64,000 bases of DNA, taken from Ectocarpus siliculosus (lineage: Eukaryota > Sar > Phaeophyceae > Ectocarpales > Ectocarpaceae). Shown here one piece after another: positions 51,079 to 62,867 of the stretch. Where the stretch lies: positions 459,945 to 523,944 of the forward strand of contig FN649729.1 of assembly GCA_000310025.1 (NCBI GenBank). The letters run 5' to 3'. The notes below the pieces were generated by a model, which did not search any database, was not told the DNA's origin, and saw only the letters and a program-made list of their open reading frames with translations. The stretch's first letter is position 1; the number at the start of each line of letters is the position of its first letter. The translations under genes and the position numbers were made by a program.

Positions 51079-53952
51079 ATGAGAAACAACAACTTGGGGG
51101 AAGTTGCGGGGCAGGTACCGCTGTGCACGCTGGCGTTCGCCACGCTGTGCATCATACTCCAGGTCTGTGCTCTACCCTCCAATGGTTTATTTCTTTGGTC
51201 CTTTTCCGTTGCTGCGTAATAGGTCCTTGGCCCCTGACCGTCGCTCCGTAAGAGAAGCAGGCCTTAAATTTTCGTTCGGTTTTTCTCAGTTTTTCTCAAC
51301 AGCAAACCACGGACGGTGTGACACAGTCTCGAGGAGCGGGTTTTGACGGGAAGTTGCTTATGCAAGCTTACGGGCCAGTTTCGGCGGGGTCAAACAAACA
51401 CCCCCAACTTGTAGAAGTCAGCTAAATCAGTCAAGTACTCTGCTGCTGTCGCAACATGTACTGCTGTGTCGTCATACAACTCCTCCTGTATACCACATTG
51501 GAACACCGCACAGGTTTCAAGCAATCGTTGCCTGTCTGTCACACATTCCTTCCCGCCGTCTCGGTCGTGTGCCTCACCTCTCCCGTTCACGTTTTGCAGG
51601 GGTGCGTCTTTGTGTTCAACACGAACATCGGAAACTACGTTCTGATTCCATCGCGGATAATATACTTGGGAGAGGTGCGACGCGCATATTTGTCACCACA
51701 AGTTTCAGAGTACAAGTTGCATTCCTCAGGCCTGTCCTGAAGTCTCGACTCAAAGTCCCAGAAATGACCACATTGGCTACCGCTTCAGCCGAAATCGCCG
51801 CTGGCATCTTCCCTTTGAGGAGGACGCTCCATGTGCGAACTTAAAATTCCGATGCTGTGTATACCACATTCTAAACGTGCTTCGGTTCAATGTTGAACGC
51901 ATGGGGGATGACTGTGGTTGAATATGCAGGCTTGCGACACCTAATCGGAGGCAAACCATGCCCCACGGCAAAATGTTTTCGTGTCTCTTTGCAGTACTAC
52001 AGGGTGATTACGGGGGCATTGCTCCATGGCGGGCTGATGCACATCGTCTTCAACATGATGTCCTTCCTTTCCATCGGATCCAGCCTGGTAGGTGCTCCCA
52101 ATGAAGGCGCACGTATGCATGTGAAGTCGTTTCTTCATTTTTCACGAAGAAGCACAGGTCGTGAGGGCGAGGTGTTCCGTGTAGGTGAAGCTTGACCTGC
52201 GTGTCTAGAAATAAAAGTGCGCAATGCGGCATACAGAGACTACGGCCGTGCGCAACCTGGCGTTGAAGGGAAAGTAGTGCATGTCCTTCTAGCTAATAGC
52301 CTGTTGTCGTGAACCCTTGTGCGATACTTTGTGCCCTTCTTGTAGGTATGAAAGTGTTTTTGGCGTGCTCTCTTGTTTCTCCTCTGCCACCTCTCACTCG
52401 CAATCCGTTGTACCTGACGCCTTGTTTTGGCCTCCTTCCTCTGACGTTCCGCGTACCGCGGTGGTTTTCATTTCAGGAGGTGGCCTTCGGGACTCTGTCG
52501 CTATTGTTCACCATCTTGTGGTCCATGATCTTGGCTGGTGTGGTTCATTGCGGAGCAGAATGGTGAGTGTTTTGTCCCTCTTTACGTGCCTTCTGCTGTA
52601 ACCTAGCGGCGGTACGCTGCGATGGCATCACGCAGCCGTGTTTTGGTCTACGCCCGAGTATTTCGAACAGTAGCGCCCCTAGCAAACCGATGCCTGTATT
52701 TTCGAGTAGTTGCGCTCTTTCAACGCTTCTGCTTTGTAATAACGTCCAAGCTGTAGCGTCATCCTGACCTTGTTGTTTGGCCTCGGCTCGAAAGATGCAA
52801 GACGGTACTGTAGAACCCATGGTCTAGTGTCAGTGCTTGCTTTCGCCCATCCCGCCGAGGTGACAAAAAGAATGCCGCTCTCACCCCGAAGATTCCGCTT
52901 GAGTTCTACTGGTTTGCCTGCAATTGGTTACGCGGCTAGCAAAAAACTTGGAAAAAACGCCCATTGCGCACATTCCGGGGGTATCGCGCGCCTGTTCATG
53001 ATGGAAAGACGGCCTCGAACTCTCATGTGTGTCGCTTTGCTCCTCCCTCTCGGTGTCTGCCTGCCCCTCTGTAGGGTGATGACTGTGTGGGTTACGCACG
53101 ACCCAACGTATGTCAACCAGCCCTCCGTTGGCTTCAGCGGGGTGATATTTACGCTGGCTCTCATGGAGAGCTACCGGTCGACGCAGCCCACGCGCTCGGT
53201 GTTTGGCATGATGCGAGTGCCCACGCGGATGTACCCTTGGGTTCTCCTGGTGCTGTTGTCGGTGAGACCCCAAAAGAGACCGTAAGGGTAGGAAGTAAAG
53301 CCTGGAAGAGGATATACTGCGCGTCAAGAATACTGCTCTCGGTGTTTGGCATGGCATCCTGACGAGAGATCTGCGCGGCGTCCCGAGTACCCGTGGTTCC
53401 TGCTGCTGATGTAGCTGTCGGCGGGACGCTAACCAGATGCAGTAATCCCTATGTGTTTATTTTGCCGGTTGTATCAACATTCGAGTGCTGTTGGCGTTTT
53501 CGATTTGTTGCCGTATTCCTGCAATCATGGTCCTCGCCCTCATTTCCCACGCGAACGGCAGGTCTTCATGCGGGACATCTCCTTCGTGGGCCACCTTTCC
53601 GGCATCCTGGTCGGCGTGATGCACGTTTATGGGCTAACGAAGCCTCTCATGCCGTCTCCAGGTGACGCTTGCTTCTTAACGTGTTGAACTTGCATTGTGC
53701 GTCCGTTGACACAACAATGCTCGTTTGGAGTGGCGGGCTATTGAGTCTTACGGAGGACAGTCGGCTCGACCGCCACTAACCGCCAACGCTCCGTCCATGT
53801 GTCGGTTCCTCATCCCCGCAGCCTTCTATATCGAGATGGAGAGCTACTGGTGGGTACGAGATAGCATCGGGCTGAGGCATAACTTCGTCCCCTACCCACC
53901 TCCGGCGCTGCCAACCACAGCCGATGAGCAAGAACAACCTGGGCCAAGGTAA
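51079..53952 (+). CDS. Rhomboid intramembrane serine protease, RHBDL4/RBL14-like
   Basis: Cleaves membrane proteins within the bilayer; the RHBDL4 (RHBDD1) group works in ER-associated degradation. Exons: 51079-51162, 51600-51674, 51995-52087, 52477-52562, 53075-53261, 53562-53661, 53822-53952; phases agree; 251 aa. The start lies in a good context (GCCACCATG). First membrane segment VPLCTLAFATLCIILQGCVF; then YYRVITGALLHGGLMHIVFN (54-73) with the rhomboid H-x-x-x-N; the catalytic serine motif VGFSGVIF (Ser134); and the catalytic histidine in FVGHLSGILVG (His186). G-F-S-G and GHLSGILVG are typical of RHBDL4 and plant RBL14/15. The C-terminus is Pro/Gln-rich and ends GPR-stop; a GT splice site overlaps that stop, so a further exon cannot be excluded. 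Confidence 0.93.
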
Positions 53953-55316
53953 CGTGTCGTTCGGTGTCCGCTTGTGCTGTCTCCGTTCGCAGTGAATTTG
54001 TTGGGTTGCAGACACCTCGGACGGAAGGGTTTGGCCACCGAGCAATAACCCGTGTTGACAATCACCGCCAACGTAGCCTTGTTCAGGAAGCATTCTGTAC
54101 CTGATCCAGGGGGTGGGTTGTTTTGTGATGAAAACGTAGCCTGCGCCCCCGCAACCCGACGCAAGGCTTCACGATCGTGGGGAAAGTATAGAGCGCGTTG
54201 ATCACCCAATGAACCTTGACACCAGCAGTCCGTCTGTGAACGTGAGTACAACCAACTCGAGAATAACATCAGCAACGGTGGCAAAATCTTGACAACGAAT
54301 TTCCTGCATTCGTGCTTCTCCGCCCCCCTCCTCAGTATAAGAGATTCGTGGCAAAGCTGTTGCGATTCCATCGGGGCGTGCCGACGGTCGCTCGGCAACG
54401 TGGCTGCCCGTTTTGGCGCCAGCAGTGCGCACGGGCAAAATGCCAACGGTAGAAATAGTAATACCGCCGGCTCCGTTGGGGCCGATTCACGGGGGGAAAC
54501 GGAGACCAGAGGAAGGCTGCTGCCATGGGGGGTTTAGACTAGCGACGACGGGCGGGGGAGGGGTATCCTTGAGAAATGTCCGGGGGCAACACCACAGCCT
54601 TGCGAAACAACTTGACGCTAGAGCATCTCACGCGTGGCCGCAAGTGGATCCACGTAATGGGTATTAGGGGTGATGGCCGCGGTTCAACGGCGTGAGCTAC
54701 ATGAGCGGGAAGACTCGCTCACATTTCAGTTGCGCGGGATAGATAAATTGTGCTGGACGCGATGAGACGCTTTCTTTGGCGTCTACAGCCGCACCCAGTA
54801 GCCTACGATGTATGCTTAGGAAGAAAATAACGTGCAGGGCCGGTTCTACCGCGACGCGTCTACTCGGAACATGTCCTGGCTTGCTCTGGGTCTGCTTGAG
54901 AAGCGGCAGCTTATGATGACATCACCCAAAGTTGACACCCTCGGCACGCCGACTTCGTACGTTGAGTTGAGATTAGATCCATCAGATCTGAGATTTACGT
55001 TCCTGGAAATCCGAGGCTAATGATATCTACAGCCCGCTCTTCGGGCAGCGACCGAACATGACCCAACCAACGAGCGAGTTCAGATGACAACCGTGGTGGT
55101 CCATCTTCGCGGCAAGCGTCACTCTGCACACTCGATACCGTGACACAAACATCAAATCGTATCTTTACAGCAGTCCTTGCCAACCCAACATATATCTACT
55201 TCCAAACAACAGTTGTTTCCGCGATCTATAACATGCTGTCCAAGACTAGGAGCACCGAATATGCCTTTAGTGAGGACATCGCAGGTCCAAGCCTGTTTAG
55301 CACTTGATGGCTCCAA
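53953..55316. other. Convergent intergenic region
   Basis: About 1.4 kb between the rhomboid stop codon and the stop codon of the minus-strand gene at 55317. It contains overlapping frames near 54200-54670 on both strands with no recognisable product. An extra rhomboid 3' exon could lie here. Confidence 0.45.
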
Positions 55317-57543
55317 TCAGTACAGGTCATGGTAGATCATGCACTTCTTCATTTCTTGGAAGATGACCAAAGCTTCCTTCTCCAGCTGCTCTTCTATGAG
55401 GTCTCGGTCCGCCTGCCGCTTCCGGCCTGCTTCAGCAGCGTTTCCCACCGCCGCAACGTTTCCCTCCTTTCCAGCGGCCGGATTTTGTTTCTTTCCTGCC
55501 TTCCCCTCCGCCGACCCAGTGCCGGCACGCGTACCGTCTTGTGTACTTGTTCGTTCCACCGAGGTTGCACTTGCGTCCGCCGTCTCGCTGGTACTTCCGC
55601 GGGTTTCTCGTATAGTGCCTGCCTCTCCCTCGGAAATTCCGTCTCCCTCGTCATCTGCTTCTTGCTCTGTTTCGTACGTTTTGAGGTACTCGTCCCGACG
55701 TTTGCTCGTTGCTACAAACCTGTGTTTTACCGTAAAAAAACGCCGGGAGAAGTAAAACAGCGTGTTGCTCTCTACTGTTGTAGTCGTTCTATACTAGGAC
55801 ATCGTATGGCCATCTACCTGAGCGCTCTTGCAAAGTGCAAGAGTCCCGTGCCCAGCAGAAAACATGTTGACCTGGTGCTAGCCGTACGCGGCGTATCATA
55901 TTGAGCCTCTGGCGGCTAAGTAGCTTGCTCAAGAACATGATAGCCTTTAAGCGAACTCGCCGCTGTCGTATCTGCAGGGCATGCGCCAATCGGAGCGATG
56001 GGCCTTGAACACTAACGAGGCCTTACGAGGAGACGCTCGGATTCTGGGATACGGTCGTCGGGGTGCCTTACCTTTCGAAAATTCCCTTGCACGGGCTGAC
56101 GGAGAAAAACGCGCAGATGGAACAGTCCGAAGGTTCCCAATCTTCCTCTCTTTTCTGCCCTCCCTCCAAGGTATCTCGGCAAACATTGGACGCGCCGTCG
56201 ACCCAATCGGCGCGGCAAATAGTGCCGTAGACAGTTATGGGTTCCTTAAGCCTTACGTACGCTCCTGGTTCACTTGGGAATCGACGGTCGTGGGCCAACA
56301 TGGGTGGAAGTGTGCCCTCCCACATTTCCTGATCAATCGGACACGGTTGGGACGGCGAAAGTATGATGGATGAGGAGTAAGTTGAGGCCCGACCTCAATT
56401 GAAAAACGCATGATAACAACGAAGGAGAAAATGCAAGCAGTTCGCAAACAGGCACGCATGCAGAGACGGAAAGGAAAGGAGTAAACACCAAACACACCGC
56501 GGAAACCAAGCTGCTGCCAACGCATGAACCATCTACCCTATCGAACAGATAGTACACTCCTCCCCTCGCACCTACCCATGTACCACACCATACCTCCTTT
56601 GTCGCCCCGGCCTTCTTGGCCTGTTCAATCAGTACGGCGCTGGCCAGGGGTCCCGGACCATCGTTTTCCGCCACCGCTGATGCTTCAGGGTCTGTGATGG
56701 CAGGAGGCGAGATATCGATCGTCGCCGATAGAGACGCCGGTTCGACAATCTTTCCAGCGTGAGATACGGAGGCAACCAGAGCGCGCCGCGCAAAGCTTGA
56801 GGCGTCCCCCGTCACCTGTCACGGGGAGAACCAAAGCGAGCGTTGTCGAACGCAAAAAGAGCTTCGCTACAACATAGTTCGACGGCTCGGCAGTTTCATC
56901 AAGGATGCCGTGTACTCATACCGCGTTGTGTCGAGAGAAAGCATAGGGCACCAGCAGTTCTTCGTTTTTCGACAGCATTCCAGCATCCTTCGGGGACGGC
57001 TGACGTCCCCCTCTATGCTAACGAGGGTTACCCAAGTCACTGAACATGCTACGGGATGCACAAGGCTACTAACATAGTCCCGACGCCACAAAGGAACACA
57101 CCAAAATTTCTGCTCCTTCCAAACGACACCCTCACAACGCACCCAGCTCACAGTCAGCACGTAACTAAACTCGATGAGACTCTCCTCACCGTGACTTCGG
57201 CCTTGCCGCTGAACAGGTGCCTGTACATTTCCCGCTCGGACGCCGAAGGGCCGTACTGAAGAACGACCTTCCTCAACTGCCCGTCACGGGCTTCAGGGAA
57301 ATGGGCTTTCAACTTATCCACCGAGGTATCGTCCAGATATACCGCTACCATTGGCCCGATGGGTGGTGGAAACACAGCCTGCTTCTTTCCGCTCTCGCCG
57401 CCCCCAGCAGACGCGGACTTCCCCTGCTCGCCATCTTGTTTCGGCTGCTGAGATGCTTGAGGATCTATGCTGATGGGTTCTGCCTCTGTTTGTCTAGTGA
57501 ACGATATCGCCGAGGGAGGGATCTCGAGGGTTATGTAACGCAT
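55317..57543 (-). CDS. Protein with GCK-like cysteine motif, function unknown
   Basis: Exons supported: 57543-57190 (ATG to GTGAGG), 56815-56594, 56154-56072, and the last exon 55711-55317. The first three join in phase 0. The third ends in phase 2 while the last needs phase 1, so at least one short exon between 56071 and 55712 is unresolved. Exon 3 encodes DWEPSDCSICAFFSVSPCKG followed by IFER. Its spacing C-x2-C-x7-C-x3-F with P before the third Cys matches the GCK domain, found in some mitochondrial and algal/plant proteins, and the C-terminus EMKKCMIYHDLY resembles the GCK end 'CM..h.dYY'. The first two exons (MVAVYLDDTSVDKLKAHFP, RKVVLQYGPSASE, GPLASAVLIEQAKKAG) look remotely like a 2H-phosphoesterase fold without its histidines; this is weak. 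The last exon is acidic then Lys/Ala-rich. Confidence 0.5.
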
Positions 57544-58680
57544 GAGAGCAGCACTGGTACATGTGTGGTACAGAACAGGGTTCTGAGTACGACCCGAGAA
57601 GCTGAAAAGTGGGCTGGTCGGGATAAAACAAGTTGTGCCGCCTAGTGCCTTAAAACACGTTATTCCCTGACGGGGCGTTGTATACTACCATACGTGACAA
57701 GATTCTGCTGTCGCGAAGGAATCTTGTCTGGGATTCGTGGTTTTGAAATGTGGATACTGCGAGCAATCAACAGTATTTTTTTGTTATCTCCTTGCCATAC
57801 GCTGAGCCAATACCATGATTACCGTGGTGGCGGGATACCGTGCGGGGAGCACCGTGTGGTGTGGCCAGATACCACCCAAAAATTACCGTGCCGTTTTGCT
57901 GTTGTAGATCATATACCAAACGCTGCCTGAATAAATCAACCCTCGATCTCTTGCAAATTATATGCATACAAACACTCAAGAGTAGCACCCGTTCGAGGTA
58001 ATACCCCGTTCAGGGGCATGTATTTGCTGGTGGGATGGTTACAGCAGTTTTTGCAGTCTGTTAGTGACTCTTCCTATCTAACGGCTTTTACGCCCTCTGA
58101 TTGGCTGAGCTCTCAAGCGCTCTCCCCCCATCTCTCCAGCGCTCTCTCTCTACCCGCGTGCGCGCCAAAAAGTTTCTCCTGGGCACTGGCTCTGGTGCGC
58201 TGGCGCGCACCAAAAGGTTCGTTGTGCTCTCGCATAAAAAAGGTTGAGAACGGACGGTTGATCTTTAACGCAGTTCCAGTTCCAACACTGCAAGCAGTGG
58301 TGCGGACAGCGGATTGCAGCTCGCGGATTGTGGAGTAGACCCCACACACGTTCAAGCTAAGGCACGAGGTACGATTTCTGCCTGGGTCTGTTGTGTGGCA
58401 GCATGACCTTCTGGTGTATTACATAATTTACATCCGGGGAAAGCCAGATGTTACGCAGCTTGTTGTTTCTGTTTGTGACCTGTTCGGACTCACCGCAAGA
58501 GAACTTTGTGTAATGACACAGCACGATGAGCATGATCCAGAGGAGTTTGCGTAAGGTCGTATGCTGCCGATATTAGGCTGGTGGTATGCTGCGAGCCGTG
58601 TTTGGTTGTGTTCTGTGTGGGTGTAGCTTCATGCAAACAAAACGAACGCAGGAGAGCAGGGAGATCGAGAGATCGCAGCA
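57544..58680. other. Repeat-bearing intergenic DNA
   Basis: Upstream of the GCK-like gene. It contains short inverted motifs around 57815-57900 (repeated GATACC/ACCGTG blocks near GGTGGCGGGATACCGTG) and the phrase CCCGTTCGAGGTAATACC at about 57989, which recurs with one change at about 46569 in a CCT1 intron. No gene recognised. Confidence 0.5.
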
Positions 58681-58683
58681 CAC

Positions 58684-58900
58684 GGTATGTGACACAATAT
58701 ACCACACCCCCTAGACCGATTTTCAAAGCTCTTTTACCTCCAAGAAGAAGAGGACACCGACTCATACCGATTCCTTTTCGGAAAGATCTCGAGGGGATGA
58801 TGTTTCCAGTGCCGCCATATTCGGCACTGCCACTCTCTTCTGCTGCGGAGTGCAAGCTTTGGAAATAGGTCAAGGGGGTGTGGCATCTTGTGTCACACAC
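58684..58900 (+). mobile_element. MITE-like inverted-repeat element (copy B)
   Basis: Left end GGTATGTGACACAATATACC followed by the shared CACACCCCCTAGACCGATTT; right end the near complement GGGGGTGTGGCATCTTGTGT. The ends match those of copies A and C. The interior shares the CGGAAAG and CGGCACTGCC-type blocks. Non-coding. Confidence 0.7.
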
Positions 58901-59106
58901 AAGATACCACACCCCCTGAAGCTGTTTTTGGAGCTCGATTTCTCCACAACAGAACGACTGGCAGCGCCGAAAACGGCGTCGTTGAAGCCGTCTCGCGGAG
59001 GGCTTTCCGATAACCTGTCATTTCATTTCTGTATCCTCTTCGTGGTGGAGTAATCGAGCTTTGAATATCGGTCCAGGGGGTGTGGTACCGTATGTCACGT
59101 ACGGTA
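58893..59106 (-). mobile_element. MITE-like inverted-repeat element (copy C)
   Basis: Directly abuts copy B. Left end CACAAGATACCACACCCCCT, right end AGGGGGTGTGGTACCGTATG. The reversed interior aligns with copy A in photolyase intron 1 (TTATCGGAAAG, GAGACGGCTTC, CGCCGTTTTCGGCG when reversed). No coding capacity. Confidence 0.75.
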
Positions 59107-59289
59107 GACTACTGCTGTACATGCATACAGAACGCGCCACCACTTAATGTAAGAACTTAGCAGTTAGCCCGTACGTGACTGGGTTGGTTTGACTTTTTTT
59201 TTCCGGCTCAATCAGCAAATCGACCCCACGGTACACATATCACTATCGCAATAAATGGAAAAAAATCATGGCAAATTATACAATTCCGT

Positions 59290-59830
59290 ACCTTAGTAGA
59301 GAGGGGTGATCGTGCATGCTATCGTGCATGTAGTCCCGAAAACCCTTTCCCTTGAGCGAAAATTGCACACAGCACACGAACCTCCTTTCACTCCCAATAT
59401 TGTGGACCACACACACCACAGTCATGACCACATCAGGCACCGAGGCAGTACGTTCGAATCGGCTCCGGTTTGCGGTATCTCTGCTCTCCATCGCTCAAGC
59501 GGGACCCCGGGTTGATCACATGTTGAGGGTGCTGTAAGTACCCTCCCGTGGTATTTACCTTCTAGATCTTACAGCAGTAGGCAGTAGATTGGATCTGGAA
59601 AGCAATGACTATCTGCCCCACATCAGAGACATCACTGCTGTACAAATGGTAGTACTACGTGTACTCCTGCGCACAATGCTCATATCCGTGCTTGTGTGGT
59701 GGGCTGCCCCTTGGGTCTCTCTGATGGCCTTTATGGTGCATGTTTTTTTCTCCTAGGCGAGGTAAGCCAGTGATCGACACACAAAGTTATCGTGCTGCTA
59801 TCGTGCATGTAGTCACACAAGGGTTAAGAA
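59290..59830. repeat. Dispersed short direct repeat
   Basis: GCTATCGTGCATGTAGTC with flanking similarity occurs near 59318-59335 and near 59798-59815, about 480 bp apart. The intervening DNA has no recognised gene. Confidence 0.7.
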
Positions 59831-59914
59831 CTTGAGCCTCAAAACCCTCCTCAAAACATCCAAAGTATAAGAACTTGGCCATGAGAACAAGTGCAGTTCC
59901 GACGTCTCGCCCTT

Positions 59915-60230
59915 GCTGTGGTGTGTGTTGCCCTCCCCCTTTTTCCATGCCTGGCTCCGTGTGTGTGGTGTCTTGCGTGTGAGTATATGTCCCACAGGCC
60001 GCTGCTGTCGCTCGCTGCAAACAAAAAAACAACCGAGAGCCACAACCAAACGTGCTTGTATCTCTCCTCTCGCTTCCTCCGCCGATAGCTAACAGCAGCA
60101 GAAGTAAGGGCACACCCTGCTCCCGTCTCGCTCTCGCCCAAACTCTCGCTGTTATGTGTGTCTCCCCCCCCCCTTGTCCATGTCTGGCTCCGGGTGGTGT
60201 ATTTTTCGTGAGCCTACGTACGTCTGTTTC
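59915..60230. repeat. Imperfect direct duplication of about 80 bp
   Basis: A C-rich block containing CCATGCCTGGCTCCGTGTGT at about 59946 recurs as CCATGTCTGGCTCCGGGTGG at about 60178, with similar sequence on both sides (GTGTGTTGCCCTCCCCC and GTGTGTCTCCCCCCC). Confidence 0.65.
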
Positions 60231-60483
60231 CAAACAAGCCTCCTTGTCCACCTCGGTGACGCCCGAATGCCACAAACATATTCTGGACAGATGCTGTGCT
60301 ATCTCGACGCACCGACCACGGATTGAAAAGGTAGTAGTTGGGACAGCTCGGGCAAATGTTACTTGTGCGCAAGTCTTAGATTGCAATTTGGTGCCTAGCT
60401 GGTGAAATGGGCACCAGTCTGCTGGACATTTATCGAGCCTGGTCACAGACGGACAGAGGGATGGGCGTTCATGTATCACCCTG

Positions 60484-60552
60484 TTGTGTGTGTGTGTGTG
60501 TGTGTGTGTTTATTAGCATCGACCGCGCGCGTGTGTGTGTGTGTGTGTGTTT
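60484..60552. repeat. (GT)n microsatellite, two tracts
   Basis: Two GT-repeat runs of roughly 12 and 10 units separated by about 25 bp (TTTATTAGCATCGACCGCGC). About 150 bp upstream of the small gene at 60706. Confidence 0.95.
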
Positions 60553-60705
60553 TCGCGCATTCGTATGTACATCACGAGCCCTATACACAGTTTTTTTTTC
60601 CAAACAAAAAGCACCCCTACCAGGCCGCTCTGCAAAAAACACTCTTACAATGTGATCCTTGCGCACTGCGTACGCCTTTCTTTTCAGTGTGGTAGCATTG
60701 GCAGC

Positions 60706-61279
60706 ATGGGCGAAGGAGAATGGAAGGTGGTTGGGCGTCGACGGCGAGGAAGACGGGAAGATGACAACGCCTCGGAGGTGCGATCCATCCTGGTTTTGTC
60801 CCATCGACTCTCGGCAGTTGTCAAGAGGTCCGCATTGTTGGTGCTTGTCGAGCCTCTTTCCGGAGACGGGCAACGAAATATTGTGAAGATTATCGCCGAT
60901 GTTTTCAGAAAGTATTCATACTGTACGATCACAGAAAGACCACCGATTTATTTACCGGTGTTCGTGAAACTCCCAGGTCATGGTTGCCAAGGGAAAATCT
61001 GTCGCGATGGCCAACAGCATGGTGGATGTGACTCTGGGTGTTGTCAATGCCGAGGCAGCTGGCGATGCCGGGGGAACACCTGAGGGAATGCCCGACGTAG
61101 AGGTGGAGGAGCGGCTGGTTCTCATCCGTCAAGTACTTGGCCGGGCTTTATGTGAAGGCCGGGAGTCTGGCTCTCTATTGGTGAAGGGGCTGGCTAAAGT
61201 CGCTGAATCGTCTACACCGGAACAAGTGTTTGGCTGCGGCCCAGGGGGCGTGCTTCCGACATCGTCAAACAAGGTGTAA
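60706..61279 (+). CDS. Small two-exon protein, not recognised
   Basis: Exon 1 (60706-60777) encodes MGEGEWKVVGRRRRGRRE plus a short acidic end and stops at GAG|GTGCGA. Exon 2 (60977-61279) starts after CTCCCAG in phase 0 and ends ...SSNKV-stop; 124 aa in total. The GEWxVVxRRxRRR start resembles the beginning of SRR1-like proteins, but nothing after it continues that family. Exon 2 has a compact alpha/beta-like stretch (VLIRQVLGRALCEGRESGSL, LLVKGLAKVAESSTPEQ) faintly like an L7Ae-type fold. A GT overlaps the stop codon, so the gene may be longer. It may be a truncated copy of a larger gene in this repeat-rich area. Confidence 0.4.
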
Positions 61280-62867
61280 TATTGTATTTTGTGGGGAAAA
61301 AGTATTATATACTGTGGTATGGACGTGGTCACAGCCGGTTGAAAACTGTATTATGTCAAACGTACCTTAACAATAGTGAACCCCGCGTGCTCTGCAATAT
61401 CCGCGAGGTGAACGAGTTCATCGGAGTTGTTCGATATGGCGCAATAGATGCAACCGTAATTTTTTTGGGGGTCGTCTCCACCTAGTTTACTAGGTGCAAA
61501 TTCCGCCAGGCATGCTTAGTTGCTCGTAGATAGCCATGTACAAAAAAACGCCTTCAGAAAAATGTCGGACGAAGTGAGCTGGACGAGGTGCTTCTCAATT
61601 CCTCCTTCCTCCGATCAAACCCAGGATATCTTCCGCTGGGTGTAGTTTGATGTACGTGCACAAACCCGCACGCTGCCTCTCTAGTCCATAAACTTGTCAT
61701 TGTATTCCATTAACTTATCCTTGTCAATACCCCCGTTACTTCTCATAGTGTCATGGCGAGACACCGCACAGCTGCTTCTACGCCGCACGCAAAAGAAGCA
61801 CCATGCCTGTAGAACCCTCGTGGTAACACACGCACATACCATCTTACATTTACGTTATAGGGTACCAGTTGTTTGGGGACCCCTAATACGGCAAAATCAA
61901 AATCCCCCGAAATCCATGGATGGCGTACCGCGTTCGACACAAGATAACACACCCCGGTACAACATGTTGGCGCTTCAAAAAACTATCACGGGGGGTGTTA
62001 ATGTCCGGGTTGTGTGTTATCTTGTGTAGCCCGGTGGTAAAGTGGAGTCAGGCCGTGGGAGCCATGAAGGGGGGGTGAAAACTAGGGGATGTGATACCCC
62101 CACCACACACTTGCGGGGATCGAAAAGGGGGTGTGGTAACGAAAGGGTGTGATCCCCAGAGGGTGTGATAACCAAGAGGGGTGATAACCAGCGGTTGATA
62201 TGCAAGGTGTGTGACACCACTGCTGTCGCACACTTCCGGACATCGAAGGGGTGTGTTAACATTGCCTGCAAATAATTACTATCGTGCCTGCTGTCACACG
62301 TGTAGGGGGCGTGGTATTGAGGGGGTATGGTATGTGTGCTGCTGAGCGGGGGTGGTAGCGGGGGAGGTGATACACCCCCAGACCATCTTTTTTACCCCGA
62401 CGATAACGGCCAACAGCGGCCACATAGACCACAGCGAATCTGCTGCCATGCAACGAAAAATATATCCACGACATCTACCGCCTTGTGGCACAACAGAGCA
62501 TATTCCAAGAAGGCTCCCCCTGCACAATCATGGCATTGGAGGTCTCCGTCCGGTTTGGTTCCCCCGTACTCAGAGGGTGTGTTGGGCGTGTTCCCTGCGG
62601 GGCCATTCTGTGTATGACTAGTGACACCGGGGTGATATTTAGTAATGGGGGCTCCGTGATTACATGTGGCCTAACCTCTGCGGGTGTGTTCTCTTGTGTA
62701 ACCCGGGTGGTATTTCAGCAGCTCCTCGTTTGAAATCCAAAAAACAATCAATGGGGGGGTGGTATCTTATGTGGGTGTGATATCTTGTGTCGTATACGGT
62801 TTTCTACTTTCCAACCCTAAAAGCCTAGAATAGCGTTCGCGCAGGCTTGCGCGGGTTTAATCTTTAG
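61280..62867. other. Repeat-rich DNA with no gene
   Basis: Holds foldback sequence (61936-62029), many short variants of GGGTGTGATAAC and GTGTGGTAAC at 62080-62260, and end-like motifs of the MITE family near 62760-62802 (GGTGGTATCTTATGTGGG, TGATATCTTGTGTCGTATAC). These look like nested or degraded inverted-repeat elements. Confidence 0.6.
61936..62029. repeat. Foldback element of about 94 bp
   Basis: Left arm ACACAAGATAACACACCCCG and right arm CGGGTTGTGTGTTATCTTGT are near-perfect reverse complements around a loop of about 40 bp. The arms are related to the ends of the MITE copies A-C (CACAAGATACCACACCCC). Confidence 0.8.

Noticed and set aside
55981-56373. Plus-strand frame of 130 codons starting with a true ATG
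   Set aside because: It is antisense to the cysteine-motif exon of the minus-strand gene and shows no known domain.
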